A DNA stretch of 64,000 nucleotides from contig OZ241919.1 of the NCBI GenBank assembly GCA_965203835.1, positions 186,001 through 250,000 of the forward strand, in the 5' to 3' direction. The stretch comes from CBDCFV01 sp965203835. GTDB taxonomy: Bacteria > Chloroflexota > Dehalococcoidia > Lucifugimonadales > UBA3495. This document shows positions 1 through 8,476 of this stretch, one piece after another (the stretch's first letter is position 1; every line of letters starts with the position of its first letter). Under the pieces are notes generated by a model that saw nothing but the letters and a program-made list of their open reading frames with translations, was not told where the DNA came from and did no database searches. The position numbers were made by a program, and so were the translations under genes.

Positions 1-30
1 CACCGGTTCCACAATTACGGAGAAACGACG

Positions 31-1224
31 ATGACAAACCCCACTATCACCATTCCCGACGCGCTGAACGCATTTTGCTTGGACACCGACGCATACTTGG
101 CGGGCAAGCCCAGCGGGCCGCTGTCGGGCATGACCTTTGCCGCCAAGGACATCCTCGACGTGGCGGGCCACGTTACCGGAGGCGGCAACCCGGACTGGAA
201 GGCCACCCATCAACCCGCGGAAAAGACGGCTTGGGCGGTGCAGGTTCTGGTGGACGCCGGGGCCACCATGGTTGGGAAGACCATCACCGACGAACTTACC
301 AGGGGCATTTTCGGCGAGAACGCCCACTACGGCACACCGATAAATCCCCGCGCTCCCGGTCATGTGCCCGGCGGCTCGTCCAGCGGGTCGGCTGCGGCAG
401 TTGCCGGCGGGCTGGTCGACTTTGCATTGGGGTCCGACACCGGCGGGTCGGTGCGGATTCCTTCCAGCTTCTGCGGCCTGTTCGGTATCCGTCCCACTCA
501 CGGGAGGATACATCTGGACGGCATACTGCTTCAAGCGCCCAGCTACGACACCATCGGATGGTTCGCCCAGGACGTGGACACCTTCTTCCGCGTCGGGCAG
601 GTACTTCTGGGCAACGAAATTCCGCCCAATCGGCCCCACGGGGTAGTTATCGCTGAGGATGCTTTGGAGATAGCCGACCCCGCCGTGGTGGAAGTCTTGA
701 CTCCGCACATCGAACGTATCGCGGGGATGGCAGGCGGTTCCCGGAGAGAACGTTTGTCGCCCAACGGCCTCGTTGAATGGTCGGCCCAGCAGCAGACGCT
801 TCAGGGCCGGGAGGCGTGGGAAACGGCACGGGACTGGCTGGACCGCACGAATCCCCGATTGAGTTTCGAGGTGGGAGACCGGTACGGTGGGTCCAGGGCC
901 ATAACCGATGCCGAGATCGAGGCTGCCAGAGCCGCGAGATCGGAAATCCTGACACGGATGGACAACGTGCTGTCCGGGGGAACGTTCGTATGCCTGCCCA
1001 CCGCACCCAGTCCGGCCCCTCCGACAGGCCAAAGGCGTTCGGAGCGGGATCCTCTCCGGGCACGAATCAGCGCGTTGACCAGCGTAGCCGGCACCATCGG
1101 CGCACCGCAGGTGAACCTTCCCTTGGGAGAGGTGGACGGGATGCCGGTGGGGTTGTCCCTCATCGGGCCAAGGGGCGCCGATGAGGGGCTTATCGGGTTT
1201 GCCCGGGAGATCGCGGCTTTATAG
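31..1224 (+). CDS. Amidase signature family hydrolase
   Basis: 397 residues. The amidase signature is clear: a GGSSSGSAAA glycine/serine stretch (residues 114-123) and GSDTGGSVRIP (134-144). The Ser-cisSer-Lys triad can be assigned as K39 (in FAAKD), S116 and the nucleophile S140; the 24-residue spacing between the serines matches the family. It should hydrolyse an amide or carbamate; the substrate cannot be read from sequence. Shorter than GatA (about 480 residues) and with no gatB/gatC beside it, so a catabolic amidase is more likely than the tRNA amidotransferase subunit. ATG at 31 follows a GGAG 9 nt upstream. It converges on the SDR gene, with 21 nt between the stops. Confidence 0.9.
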   Translation: MTNPTITIPDALNAFCLDTDAYLAGKPSGPLSGMTFAAKDILDVAGHVTGGGNPDWKATHQPAEKTAWAVQVLVDAGATMVGKTITDELTRGIFGENAHYGTPINPRAPGHVPGGSSSGSAAAVAGGLVDFALGSDTGGSVRIPSSFCGLFGIRPTHGRIHLDGILLQAPSYDTIGWFAQDVDTFFRVGQVLLGNEIPPNRPHGVVIAEDALEIADPAVVEVLTPHIERIAGMAGGSRRERLSPNGLVEWSAQQQTLQGREAWETARDWLDRTNPRLSFEVGDRYGGSRAITDAEIEAARAARSEILTRMDNVLSGGTFVCLPTAPSPAPPTGQRRSERDPLRARISALTSVAGTIGAPQVNLPLGEVDGMPVGLSLIGPRGADEGLIGFAREIAAL

Positions 1225-1245
1225 GCCTGTCCCCCAAGTCAATGT

Positions 1246-2064
1246 TCAGTAGTAAACGTAGTTGCCCACTCCGCCGTTGGCCGATATAAGCTCGCCGGTG
1301 ATGGATTGGGCCTGCACCGATGACAGGAACACCGTCAGGAACCCGATCTCCGAGGCGTCGACCATCCGGCAGATGGCGTTGCCCCGTGGTGAACCGGCGG
1401 CAAAGTCCTGGGCCTCCACCTCTTCGGGGGTGATGCCCATCTGGGTCGCACGCTCGCCCAGCATCACGGCGGTGCGCTCGGTGCGGGTGGTGCCGGGATG
1501 GATGCAGTTGACGGTAATCCCGAACCGGCCCAACTGGTTGGACAGAGTCTTGGTCATGTGCACCATCGACACGTTGCGCGCTCCGCCGCTGAGGTTGCCG
1601 GCGACGCGGGCGTTGCCGCCGCTGATGTTGATGATGCGGCCCCAACCCTGCTCCTTCAGATAAGGAATGGCGGCGCGGGCGCACCGCAGCGCGCCAACGT
1701 ACTTCACATCGAAATCGCTGATCAAATCGTCCTCGTTCACGGTCTCGATGGGTCCGGTGGCCGTGGCCGAGCCGCCGGGCAGCGACGCGCTGTTGACCAG
1801 GATGTGCAGTCCGCCCAGCCTGCTGGCCGCCTCAGAGACGACACTGTCAACCTGCTCTTTGCTGGTCACGTCCAAGGCCAAGGGTATGATGCGCCGGCCT
1901 GTCTCGTCCTCCAGCTCGCGAGCGGTGTTCTCCAGCTCGGAAACGGTGCGGGAAGCAATGACCACATCCACTCCCTCCCGCGCCAATTCGCGGGCGATGG
2001 CCTTGCCGATGCCGCGTCCTCCACCGCCCACAAAAGCGTATTTGCCTTGCAGTCCGAAGTCCAT
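1246..2064 (-). CDS. SDR-family oxidoreductase with degenerate active site
   Basis: 272 residues with a Rossmann N-terminus (GGGGRGIG, about residues 13-20), the LDVTS strand and a V-N-S-A motif in place of the usual NNAG. The catalytic segment is abnormal: aligning the GRIINIS strand and the HMTKTL helix with classical SDRs puts Gly at the YxxxK tyrosine and Asn at the lysine (around GGARN). Nucleotide binding looks intact, classical hydride-transfer chemistry does not. C-terminal ITGELISANGG is typical. GGAGG precedes the ATG. It lies 26 nt downstream of the GlcG-like gene on the same strand, so the two are probably co-transcribed. It may be a non-catalytic or unusual SDR. Confidence 0.88.
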   Translation of the reverse strand: MDFGLQGKYAFVGGGGRGIGKAIARELAREGVDVVIASRTVSELENTARELEDETGRRIIPLALDVTSKEQVDSVVSEAASRLGGLHILVNSASLPGGSATATGPIETVNEDDLISDFDVKYVGALRCARAAIPYLKEQGWGRIINISGGNARVAGNLSGGARNVSMVHMTKTLSNQLGRFGITVNCIHPGTTRTERTAVMLGERATQMGITPEEVEAQDFAAGSPRGNAICRMVDASEIGFLTVFLSSVQAQSITGELISANGGVGNYVYY

Positions 2065-2090
2065 TTTGGACGCCTCCTGATAAGTTAGTC

Positions 2091-2504
2091 CTACAGGTTC
2101 ATCGCCTCGAGGCCCGCCCTGGAAACGTCTTCGTCCCGCTGTCCGCTGGGATATCCGCCGACCCCGATGCCGCCGAGGATGACGCCGTCCTTCATTATGA
2201 CCAAGCCGCCCTGGCCGTAGGTGATGTTGGGGTCGCCCAAGTCGCCGACACTGCGTCCCTGGCCTTCAAGACGGGCAGCATGGGTGACACTGTCCTGGCC
2301 CATGATGGCGGATGTGTAGGCCTTACGGAGGCAGTGGCGCTTGCTGTAGACCCGCAGGTTGTCCATCGCGGCGTAGGCCAGCAGGTTGCCGGCGGAGTCA
2401 ACGATCGCCATTGCTATCGGCTCATCGGGCGCATCCGCGAACGCCTTGTCAATCATCGCTTTCATAGCGGCCTGTACCTGTTGGAATGACGGTGCTTCTG
2501 CCAT
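2091..2504 (-). CDS. GlcG/HbpS-like (DUF336) protein
   Basis: 137 residues, the usual length for single-domain GlcG/HbpS proteins. The family pattern is visible: AMAIVDSAGNLLAYAAMD near residues 30-48, a RKAYTSA helix and a C-terminal GGIGVGGYPSGQRDEDV segment. Family members bind haem or small organic ligands, or act as accessory proteins in catabolic operons; no enzymatic residues can be assigned. GAGGAG lies upstream of the ATG. First gene of a leftward pair with the degenerate SDR. Confidence 0.85.
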   Translation of the reverse strand: MAEAPSFQQVQAAMKAMIDKAFADAPDEPIAMAIVDSAGNLLAYAAMDNLRVYSKRHCLRKAYTSAIMGQDSVTHAARLEGQGRSVGDLGDPNITYGQGGLVIMKDGVILGGIGVGGYPSGQRDEDVSRAGLEAMNL

Positions 2505-2535
2505 TGATATCTTCTCCTCGGTTTAGAGTAATTGT

Positions 2536-2552
2536 TGCGGCGCAGCGCCGCA
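2536..2552. other. Short GC-rich palindrome upstream of the GlcG-like gene
   Basis: A 7-bp perfect stem (TGCGGCG/CGCCGCA) with a 3-nt loop, about 30 bp upstream of the GlcG-like start. It could fold in the 5' leader or be a small dispersed repeat. No clear promoter was found nearby. Confidence 0.35.
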
Positions 2553-2602
2553 CTTGAGCGAGGTCGAGTATATATTACACTGGCGTTCAAGCCTGTGGCT
2601 TG

Positions 2603-3263
2603 TCTATGAACAGAGTTAACGCTGCCGGCGGAACAGTCTCCACACGGGGGTGTTGAACCCTGGAAGCAATTCCCCGCCGTCGAGTTCGTCGTCCTCGCCA
2701 AGAGTCTGAGGCTCGGCTCCATGGCGGTATACAGTCACAGTGGTGCGTTCTGGGTCCGCTACCCACACAAGTTGAGAGCCGTAACTGAGCCACATCCACG
2801 CCTTGGCAGCCATCTCAGGATTGGAATTGCGGGGCGACTTGACCTCGACGGCCAAGTCGGGAGCCAGGTTGGGGTAACCTTGAGTGCCCGGCGGGATGCG
2901 GCCCGGCGCTATCCAAGCCAAGTCTGGACAGCGTACCGTGTCGGGGTCGAAGTCCAGGTAGTAGCCGGGTTCGCCAACACACAGATCTCCATAATTGCTC
3001 GTGGAAACATAGTGAGCCAGTGCGTAAGTAAACCAGACGAGTACGACGGCGTGGGGATATCCGGTGCCCATTTTTTCGATTAAAACTCCTCTAATCAACT
3101 CATATCGTTTCCCTTCTCCACGGGGCAACGCCAAGAGTTCGTCGGCGGTTATCAGTTTGCTTGTAGTAGTCATACTCCATTAGCCAGCCTGACAGAGTAA
3201 CCGCATTGTAGCATGGAGACTCGTTTTCCGTGCCCGGAGCTTGCCATTTTTTGCCGGTGATGC
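2603..3263. repeat. Tandem duplication unit, copy 1 (Uma2 gene plus flanks)
   Basis: This 661-bp stretch recurs at 3437-4097 at a constant offset of 834 bp. It covers the whole Uma2 gene, about 13 bp beyond its stop and about 90 bp upstream of its start. Both edges of similarity are sharp (TCTATGAACAG at one end, GCCGGTGATGC at the other), so it is a recent segmental duplication and not merely two paralogues. Confidence 0.9.
2616..3173 (-). CDS. Uma2-family (DUF820) nuclease-like protein, copy 1
   Basis: 185 residues, normal for Uma2 proteins, which have a PD-(D/E)xK restriction-endonuclease fold. Probable catalytic residues: D84 (CPDLAW), E110 and K112 (LAVEVKSPR). Biological role is unproven for most members; they are abundant in cyanobacteria and Chloroflexi and often multicopy. 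The second copy just upstream differs at only 10 residues, 8 of them in residues 11-75 (for example Y39D, A51M, C65R), so the N-terminal half has diverged faster. The start is the ATG shared by both copies. Confidence 0.88.
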   Translation of the reverse strand: MTTTSKLITADELLALPRGEGKRYELIRGVLIEKMGTGYPHAVVLVWFTYALAHYVSTSNYGDLCVGEPGYYLDFDPDTVRCPDLAWIAPGRIPPGTQGYPNLAPDLAVEVKSPRNSNPEMAAKAWMWLSYGSQLVWVADPERTTVTVYRHGAEPQTLGEDDELDGGELLPGFNTPVWRLFRRQR

Positions 3264-3296
3264 AGGACAACCGCATTCTAATTTAACGCCCTCCGT

Positions 3297-3419
3297 CATT
3301 CCCGCGCAGAGCCTGCCCCCGTGGAGACGGGGGAACGTCACCCCCGCGAAGGCGGGGGCGGGAATCCATTACATTTGGCTCTGAACTCCCACCTTCGCGG
3401 GAGCGACGGAAGGGGCAGT
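3297..3419. repeat. REP-like palindromic element between the Uma2 copies
   Basis: Several nested inverted repeats: CCCCCGTGGAGACGGGGG, then CCCCCGCGAAGGCGGGGG, then a CTTCGCGGGAG arm. TCATTCCCGC and GCGGGAATCCA pieces flank it. The architecture is that of dispersed intergenic palindromes in GC-rich environmental genomes. Only one copy is in this window, so dispersion is inferred. It sits exactly between the two duplication units. Confidence 0.65.
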
Positions 3420-3436
3420 AGACTTTCGCACTTTTC

Positions 3437-4097
3437 TCTATGAACAGAGTTAACGCTGGCGGCGGAACAGTCTCCACACGGGGGTATTGAACCCTGGAAG
3501 CAGTTCCCCGCCGTCGAGTTCGTCATCTTCGCCAAGGGTTCGAGGCTCAGCGCCATTACGGTATACAGTCACAGTGGTGCGTTCGGGGTCCGCTACCCAC
3601 ACAAGTTGAGAGCCGTAGCTGAGCCACATCCACGCCTTGGCAGCCATCTCAGGATTGGAATTGCGAGGTGACTTGACCTCGACAGCCAAGTCCGGGGCCA
3701 GGTTGGGGTAGCCCTGGGTGCCCGGCGGGATGCGGCCCGGCGCTATCCAAGCCAAGTCGGGGCACCGCACAGTGTCGGGGTCTAAGTCCAAGTGGTAGCC
3801 GGGTTCGCCGACGCGAAGGTCTCCGTAATTACTCGTTGCCACATAGTGAGCCAGCATGTAGGTAAACCAGACCAGTACTGCGGCGTGGGGGTCTCCGGTG
3901 CCCATTTTTTCGATTAAAACTCCTCTGATCAGCTCATATCTTTTGCCTTCTCCACGGGGCAACGCCAAGAGTTCGCCGGCGGTTATCAGTTTACTTGTAG
4001 TAGTCATACTCCATTCGCCAGCCTGACAGAGTAACCGCATTGTAGCATGGAGACTCGTTTTCCGTGCCCGGCGCTTACCATTTTTTGCCGGTGATGC
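3437..4097. repeat. Tandem duplication unit, copy 2 (Uma2 gene plus flanks)
   Basis: Second copy of the unit at 2603-3263 (offset 834 bp), with scattered point differences and no obvious indel. Its right end stops 7 bp before the TTGACA of the ABC-cluster promoter, so the duplication may have brought new upstream sequence to that promoter. Confidence 0.9.
3450..4007 (-). CDS. Uma2-family (DUF820) nuclease-like protein, copy 2
   Basis: 185 residues when started at the ATG matching copy 1; an in-frame ATG 33 nt upstream (4040) would give 196. PD and EVK motifs (D84, E110, K112) are conserved, so both copies look catalytically intact. It differs from copy 1 at D11G, Y39D, V43A, A51M, S57A, C65R, Y72H, F75L, H151N and Q156R. 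The C-terminal 110 residues are nearly unchanged. Function unknown. Confidence 0.88.
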   Translation of the reverse strand: MTTTSKLITAGELLALPRGEGKRYELIRGVLIEKMGTGDPHAAVLVWFTYMLAHYVATSNYGDLRVGEPGYHLDLDPDTVRCPDLAWIAPGRIPPGTQGYPNLAPDLAVEVKSPRNSNPEMAAKAWMWLSYGSQLVWVADPERTTVTVYRNGAEPRTLGEDDELDGGELLPGFNTPVWRLFRRQR

Positions 4098-4104
4098 CTT
4101 CAGC

Positions 4105-4133
4105 TTGACAGTATATTACCCCTACTGTATTGT
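4105..4133 (+). promoter_or_regulatory. Predicted sigma-70 promoter for the first ABC cluster
   Basis: TTGACA (4105-4110), 17-nt spacer, TATTGT (4128-4133). The start codon at 4238 is about 100 nt downstream. The -35 is a perfect consensus; the -10 matches 4 of 6. Confidence 0.6.
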
Positions 4134-4237
4134 CCGCCCTAATCTGCCTGGAATGTGTCACGCCCCTGTAACCGGCAAATCCGTTGCTGTATGCAGTGCG
4201 GGCAACCACGATTATTGAAGGTCCAAGGAGTGAATAC

Positions 4238-6016
4238 ATGATGCACAACCTGTTTGGTGTGAGGTTTTTGTTAATCATTTCCTGTATGGCGGTCATCGGA
4301 CTGGCGGCAGCCTGCGGAGGCGCAGAAGCGCCGCCCCCGCAACCTACAACGCCACCCACCGCCATGGCGGAACCAACGACACCTCCTGAAGTACAGGGTA
4401 TCGCGCCCACCAAGGCAGGTGAGATGGCCGCCACCGCCGAGCCGGCGCCCACGTCACCGCCCTCGGAGTCGATGAGCGGAAAAGATGTCGTCAGGGCTGT
4501 GATTCCGGTGGAACCGGACAAACTGTCGCCATGGCAGACCGGCAGCGCCGAAACAGGTTCCATCGTCGGCAGGGCCATGAGCCAAGGCTTGGCTTTCCTG
4601 GACATCCCAACCTTGACTCTGGGACCCACCACCGCGACTACGGGCTGGGAACAAATGGCGCCGGACAGATGGCGCCTTAGCCTCAGGGAAGGGGTTAAAT
4701 TCCGTAACGGCGAGCCTTGGAACGCCGAGGCGGCTGCTTGGAACCTTACCCGGTACGGCGACCCGGAGATAGGGCTTGACCTCTCGTCCCGAATTCCCTC
4801 GTCCGCTTCCGTGGTGGACGATATGACGGTGGACATACAATGCGTCGACCCGTGTCCGGTCCTGCCGTCCGAGTTGGTGAGTGTGGCTTCCCAAGCGCCG
4901 CAGTGGTTCCAGAATGAACCCGAAGAGGTGACCGACGTTACCACAATGGGCTTCGGTCAGTATGAGTTCGTGGAATACGTTCCCGGCGAATTTCTGAAGA
5001 TGAAGGCCTATGACGATTATGTTCCTGTGCCGGAGTCAGAGGTTACGTCGCGGGACCTGCACCGCGCCTACGTCCCTGAGATTCATTTCGTCTGGCGGCT
5101 GGAGACCACGGTCAGGGCTGCCATGCTGCAAGCGGGAGAGGCGGACTACACCTACATTCTGGATGTCGAGGACATCCCCAACGTGCCTAACGCCAAGTCT
5201 ACTCCACAATGGGAAGTGGAAGGGTTCTACATCGACACTCTTTGGCACCCCATGTTGAAGCAAAAGGCATTCCGCCAAGCACTGGTGCACTCCATCAACT
5301 GCCAGGAAATCGTGGAGATTATCTTCAAGGGCGCCACTATTTGCAGCCCCTTGCCGGCGGTTATCGGGATGCCCGGCATAGATGAAGAAAACGGCTCCTA
5401 CTGGGAATACAACCCCCAGAAGGCCCGGGACCTGCTGGCCGAGACGGGCTATAACGGCGAGGAAATCCGCATTATCGGCCGGACGGGGCGCGTGCCGAAG
5501 CAGCCCGAAGTATACGAAGCTATGGCCGGATACTGGGAAAAGGTCGGCATCAATGGCAAGGTGGAAGTAACCGAACGCAACCTCTGGCGGGTCATCCGCA
5601 ACTGCGGGGTCGGAAATATTGTATCCGGCGCCGGGGTGGAAATAACCTCCGACAGGATCAATCAGCCGCCGGACAACTGCAAGGACACCGCCGACTCCGG
5701 CCACTTGATCGAGTTCACGCCCGAATGGCCCACCCTGGACTTCTGGAGGCCCGCGGCCCGGCTGATGAACTGCAACTACTTCCAGTCCAGGGTATGCGAC
5801 CCGGAGATACAGGAAATCCTCGACAAAGCCGGCGGGACTCCCTTGGAAGAGGGACGAGGCGAGTTGCTCAAACAGTTGGCGGACCGCATGAAAGAGGATG
5901 TCATGTTCGTCGGAGTCTTCCAAGCGTTCGAGGTGCACGCCATGGTGGATGACTTGGAATACGAACCCAGGCCGGACCAACTGGTTATCTATGGGAACAT
6001 GCGTTGGGCCAAGTGA
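4238..6016 (+). CDS. ABC transporter substrate-binding lipoprotein (family 5)
   Basis: 592 residues from the ATG at 4238, which follows AAGGAG; an upstream in-frame start at 4184 lacks a ribosome-binding site. Lipoprotein signal peptide with lipobox AAAC and lipidated C26, then a Pro/Thr-rich linker to about residue 85, then a DppA/OppA-type SBP_bac_5 fold (WRLSLREGVKFRNGEPW, around 150). It should capture an oligopeptide, nickel chelate or other small solute at the outer membrane face. Unlike the other three binding proteins here, its linker is proline-rich and not EKEV-repetitive. Followed by a hairpin and two permease genes. Confidence 0.9.
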   Translation: MMHNLFGVRFLLIISCMAVIGLAAACGGAEAPPPQPTTPPTAMAEPTTPPEVQGIAPTKAGEMAATAEPAPTSPPSESMSGKDVVRAVIPVEPDKLSPWQTGSAETGSIVGRAMSQGLAFLDIPTLTLGPTTATTGWEQMAPDRWRLSLREGVKFRNGEPWNAEAAAWNLTRYGDPEIGLDLSSRIPSSASVVDDMTVDIQCVDPCPVLPSELVSVASQAPQWFQNEPEEVTDVTTMGFGQYEFVEYVPGEFLKMKAYDDYVPVPESEVTSRDLHRAYVPEIHFVWRLETTVRAAMLQAGEADYTYILDVEDIPNVPNAKSTPQWEVEGFYIDTLWHPMLKQKAFRQALVHSINCQEIVEIIFKGATICSPLPAVIGMPGIDEENGSYWEYNPQKARDLLAETGYNGEEIRIIGRTGRVPKQPEVYEAMAGYWEKVGINGKVEVTERNLWRVIRNCGVGNIVSGAGVEITSDRINQPPDNCKDTADSGHLIEFTPEWPTLDFWRPAARLMNCNYFQSRVCDPEIQEILDKAGGTPLEEGRGELLKQLADRMKEDVMFVGVFQAFEVHAMVDDLEYEPRPDQLVIYGNMRWAK

Positions 6017-6042
6017 CCTTTTCCTGTTCCCATTCACGCAAG

Positions 6043-6080
6043 AGTCCCTCGGAAGCGGTTAAGGCGGCTTCCGAGGGACT
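6043..6080 (+). terminator. Strong hairpin between binding protein and permease genes
   Basis: A perfect 14-bp stem (6043-6056 with 6067-6080) and a 10-nt loop, followed only by TTT. The short T-tract suggests partial termination or protection of the upstream mRNA from 3' decay, which would raise lipoprotein over permease levels. Hairpins occupy the same position in the other two ABC clusters. Confidence 0.7.
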
Positions 6081-6169
6081 TTGCCGATTATTGGCCTGCC
6101 AGCCGGTAAACTATCCAGCTTTGCTTGGGGCCAAGGGCAACCGGTCAGGCCGCCAAGAGGGTGGGGTTA

Positions 6170-7099
6170 TTGCGTAATTACATCGCCCGCCGGGCGGCCC
6201 ACTCCATTTTCATCATCCTGGGCCTGATGGCGCTTCTTTTTTTCGCTATCAACATCCTCGGCGATCCGGTGCTTTTGCTGGTGGACGAGAACGCATCGGA
6301 AGACGCCATTGAGGCGATGCGGGAGAAACTGGGCTACGACCGGCCGGTGCATGTCCGGTTCATCGAGTTTTACGGCAACGCCTTGACCGGAGATTTCGGG
6401 CTCTCCATCCGGCATCGGACCGACGCAATGGGCATGGTAATCGACCGCTTGCCCAACACCGCCGCGCTGGCCTTGGTGGCTTGGGCGTTGGGATCGCTGG
6501 GGGTGCCGCTGGGGATGATTGCGGCGCGGCGTCCCCGGGGCATTGCGGACCGGTTGGTGAACGTTCTGTCGTTCGCCATCATATCGGTCCCTCAATTCTG
6601 GCTGGCCCTGATGCTCATCCTGATAGTGGCCCTGCAATTGGACCTGCTGCCCACCTCCGGTTTTGACGGGTTGGGACCAAAGGGATGGCAGTACATCGTG
6701 CTGCCGGCGGTGGCGTTGTGCCCCCGTGTGTTGGGACGGAACGCCCAGATAACCCGGGCCACCATGATAGAGGAATTGGGCAAGCAGTACGTTTCCACGG
6801 CTCGGTCCAAAGGCTTGTCGGAAAGCTTTATATTAAGAGTACATGTGCTCAAGAATGCCTCCATCAGCATCGTAACGCTGATGGGCGACGAACTGGCAGG
6901 GTTCATGAACGGAGCGGTAGTCACCGAAGTCATATTCGGGTGGCCGGGCTTGGGCAAGCTGCTTATCGACGCTATCAGCGCAAGAGACCTGCCGGTGGTG
7001 ACGGCTTCGGTATTCGTTGCGGCGCTGATGGTCATGGTCATCAACTTCATCGTGGACCTTATCTACCAATGGCTGGACCCGCGAATCTCGTACAGGTGA
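6170..7099 (+). CDS. ABC transporter permease, DppB/OppB type
   Basis: About 309 residues. N-terminal transmembrane helix after MRNYIARR, then GDP and the PVHVRFIEFYGNALTGDFG segment typical of DppB/OppB, and five further membrane segments. The cytoplasmic EAA-type loop (TARSKGL followed by HVLKNA, around 215-235) contacts the ATPase. The start is uncertain: TTG at 6170 follows AGAGGGTGGGG; GTG 6161 and TTG 6125 are in-frame alternatives. The permease partner begins 33 nt downstream. No ATPase gene follows. Confidence 0.9.
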   Translation: MRNYIARRAAHSIFIILGLMALLFFAINILGDPVLLLVDENASEDAIEAMREKLGYDRPVHVRFIEFYGNALTGDFGLSIRHRTDAMGMVIDRLPNTAALALVAWALGSLGVPLGMIAARRPRGIADRLVNVLSFAIISVPQFWLALMLILIVALQLDLLPTSGFDGLGPKGWQYIVLPAVALCPRVLGRNAQITRATMIEELGKQYVSTARSKGLSESFILRVHVLKNASISIVTLMGDELAGFMNGAVVTEVIFGWPGLGKLLIDAISARDLPVVTASVFVAALMVMVINFIVDLIYQWLDPRISYR

Positions 7100-7132
7100 C
7101 GGGAAAGGGCGAGTTGAGGAAGTTGCCGCACC

Positions 7133-8110
7133 ATGCAGGATAATGCACCAATAATTGGAAAGCCCAACCCGCTTGTTGTCGTTTGGCGGAACGCGCTGTT
7201 CCAGTCATTTCTCAGCGACCCGGTCACCTTGATTTCTGGGATTTTCCTGCTCGTGGTGGTCCTGGCCGCCATATTTGCGCCCTGGGTATCCCCTCACGGC
7301 GACCGCGACCAACAGATACCATTGCGTCACCTTTCTCCCGTGTCCACCGGCATGGCAACGGATGACGTAACCCTGGAGAAGGAAAAGCGGTTCTACATCC
7401 TGGGGACCGACCACTTGGGGCGCGACATGCTGAGCCGGGTTATCCACGGCGGGCGCATTTCCTTGGCGGTGGGCGTCATCGGCGTGCTGACCTCCGGGGT
7501 CATCGGGACCCTGCTCGGCCTGTTGGCAGGTTACTACCGCGGGGTCGTAGACGACATCATCATGCGGGCGGTGGACGTGTTCATGTCCGTGCCTCTCCTG
7601 CTCCTGGCGTTGATGGTGTTGTACATCCTGGGCCCCAGCTTCAACAACATCATCATCGTGTTCGCGGTGGGCCGGTGGATGTTGTACTGCCGGATCACCC
7701 GCGGGGTGGTCCTGTCCCTGCGGGAGCAGTCGTTCATCGACGCCGCGCGGGCCATCGGGGCCAGCGACCGGCGCATCGTCTGGCGGCACATCGTACCGAA
7801 CCTGATCACCCCCCTGTTGACCATGGCCGCACTGGACGTGCCCAACAACATCCTTACCGAGTCCACTCTCAGCTTCCTCGGCTTCGGCATCCAGCCGCCT
7901 GAATCATCCTGGGGGACGATGCTTGCGCAGGGCCGGGGCTACATCCAGGCCGCTTGGTGGGTGGTGGTAGTGCCCGGCGTCGCCATATTCCTGACCGCCC
8001 TGTCGTTCAACCTCTTCGGCGTCTGGATGCGCGCCGTCAGCGACCCGTTGCAACGGTGGCGCTGGCTCAAGGCCACCAAAGAGGCACGGGAGGCGCAGGC
8101 GCAGGCGTGA
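7133..8110 (+). CDS. ABC transporter permease, DppC/OppC type
   Basis: 325 residues. DppC/OppC features: an N-terminal membrane helix followed by the extracytoplasmic LGTDHLGRDMLSRVIHGGR block (about 88-106), several membrane helices and the EAA loop AARAIGASDRRIVWRHI. With the preceding gene it forms the heterodimeric channel. An inserted segment (residues 66-85) before the GTDHLGRD block is slightly longer than usual. The next genes are a HicBA module, so the cluster ends without dppD/dppF. Confidence 0.9.
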   Translation: MQDNAPIIGKPNPLVVVWRNALFQSFLSDPVTLISGIFLLVVVLAAIFAPWVSPHGDRDQQIPLRHLSPVSTGMATDDVTLEKEKRFYILGTDHLGRDMLSRVIHGGRISLAVGVIGVLTSGVIGTLLGLLAGYYRGVVDDIIMRAVDVFMSVPLLLLALMVLYILGPSFNNIIIVFAVGRWMLYCRITRGVVLSLREQSFIDAARAIGASDRRIVWRHIVPNLITPLLTMAALDVPNNILTESTLSFLGFGIQPPESSWGTMLAQGRGYIQAAWWVVVVPGVAIFLTALSFNLFGVWMRAVSDPLQRWRWLKATKEAREAQAQA

Positions 8111-8210
8111 GGAGGGTGGTGGCCCTTATTTGGAAGCAGCAGACCTTACAGGGAACAGGTCATTTCAAGCTTTACAAGAGTGTTCAGAGATCGAGTGCGG
8201 ATGTTAAATG

Positions 8211-8235
8211 CGCCCTGTCATCATCAGACAGGGCG
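8211..8235 (+). promoter_or_regulatory. Hairpin immediately upstream of hicB
   Basis: 9-bp perfect stem CGCCCTGTC/GACAGGGCG with a 7-nt loop, ending 7 nt before the AAGGAGGT of hicB. It may terminate the permease transcript, be an operator for HicB, or tune hicB translation. No T-tract follows. Confidence 0.45.
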
Positions 8236-8257
8236 GCATTGTAAGGAGGTTGAGCGG

Positions 8258-8476
8258 ATGCGTAACGAATTTACGGCAATCTTCGAGCGTGACTGCGAGT
8301 GGTACATCGCTTATTGCCTGGAAATTCCTGGGGCCAACGGGCAGGGTAAAACCAAGGAAGAGGCTCGGGATAACTTGGCCGAGGCTATAGCACTAATGCT
8401 CGAGGACCGAAGAGAGGACGGACTGCGTGGAACGCCACCTGAAGCCGAAAGGGAAATAATCGTTGTTGTTGAATGA
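8258..8476 (+). CDS. hicB: HicB-family antitoxin
   Basis: 72 residues. The compact HicB fold is visible: FTAIFERDCEWYIAYCLEIPG, then the KTKEEARDNLAEAIALMLED helix. The ATG at 8258 has an excellent AAGGAGGT 7 nt upstream, preferred over an in-frame start at 8180. No C-terminal DNA-binding domain, so it is the short HicB type. Stop overlaps the hicA start in ATGA. Known role of the family: neutralises HicA mRNA interferase and represses the operon. Confidence 0.85.
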   Translation: MRNEFTAIFERDCEWYIAYCLEIPGANGQGKTKEEARDNLAEAIALMLEDRREDGLRGTPPEAEREIIVVVE

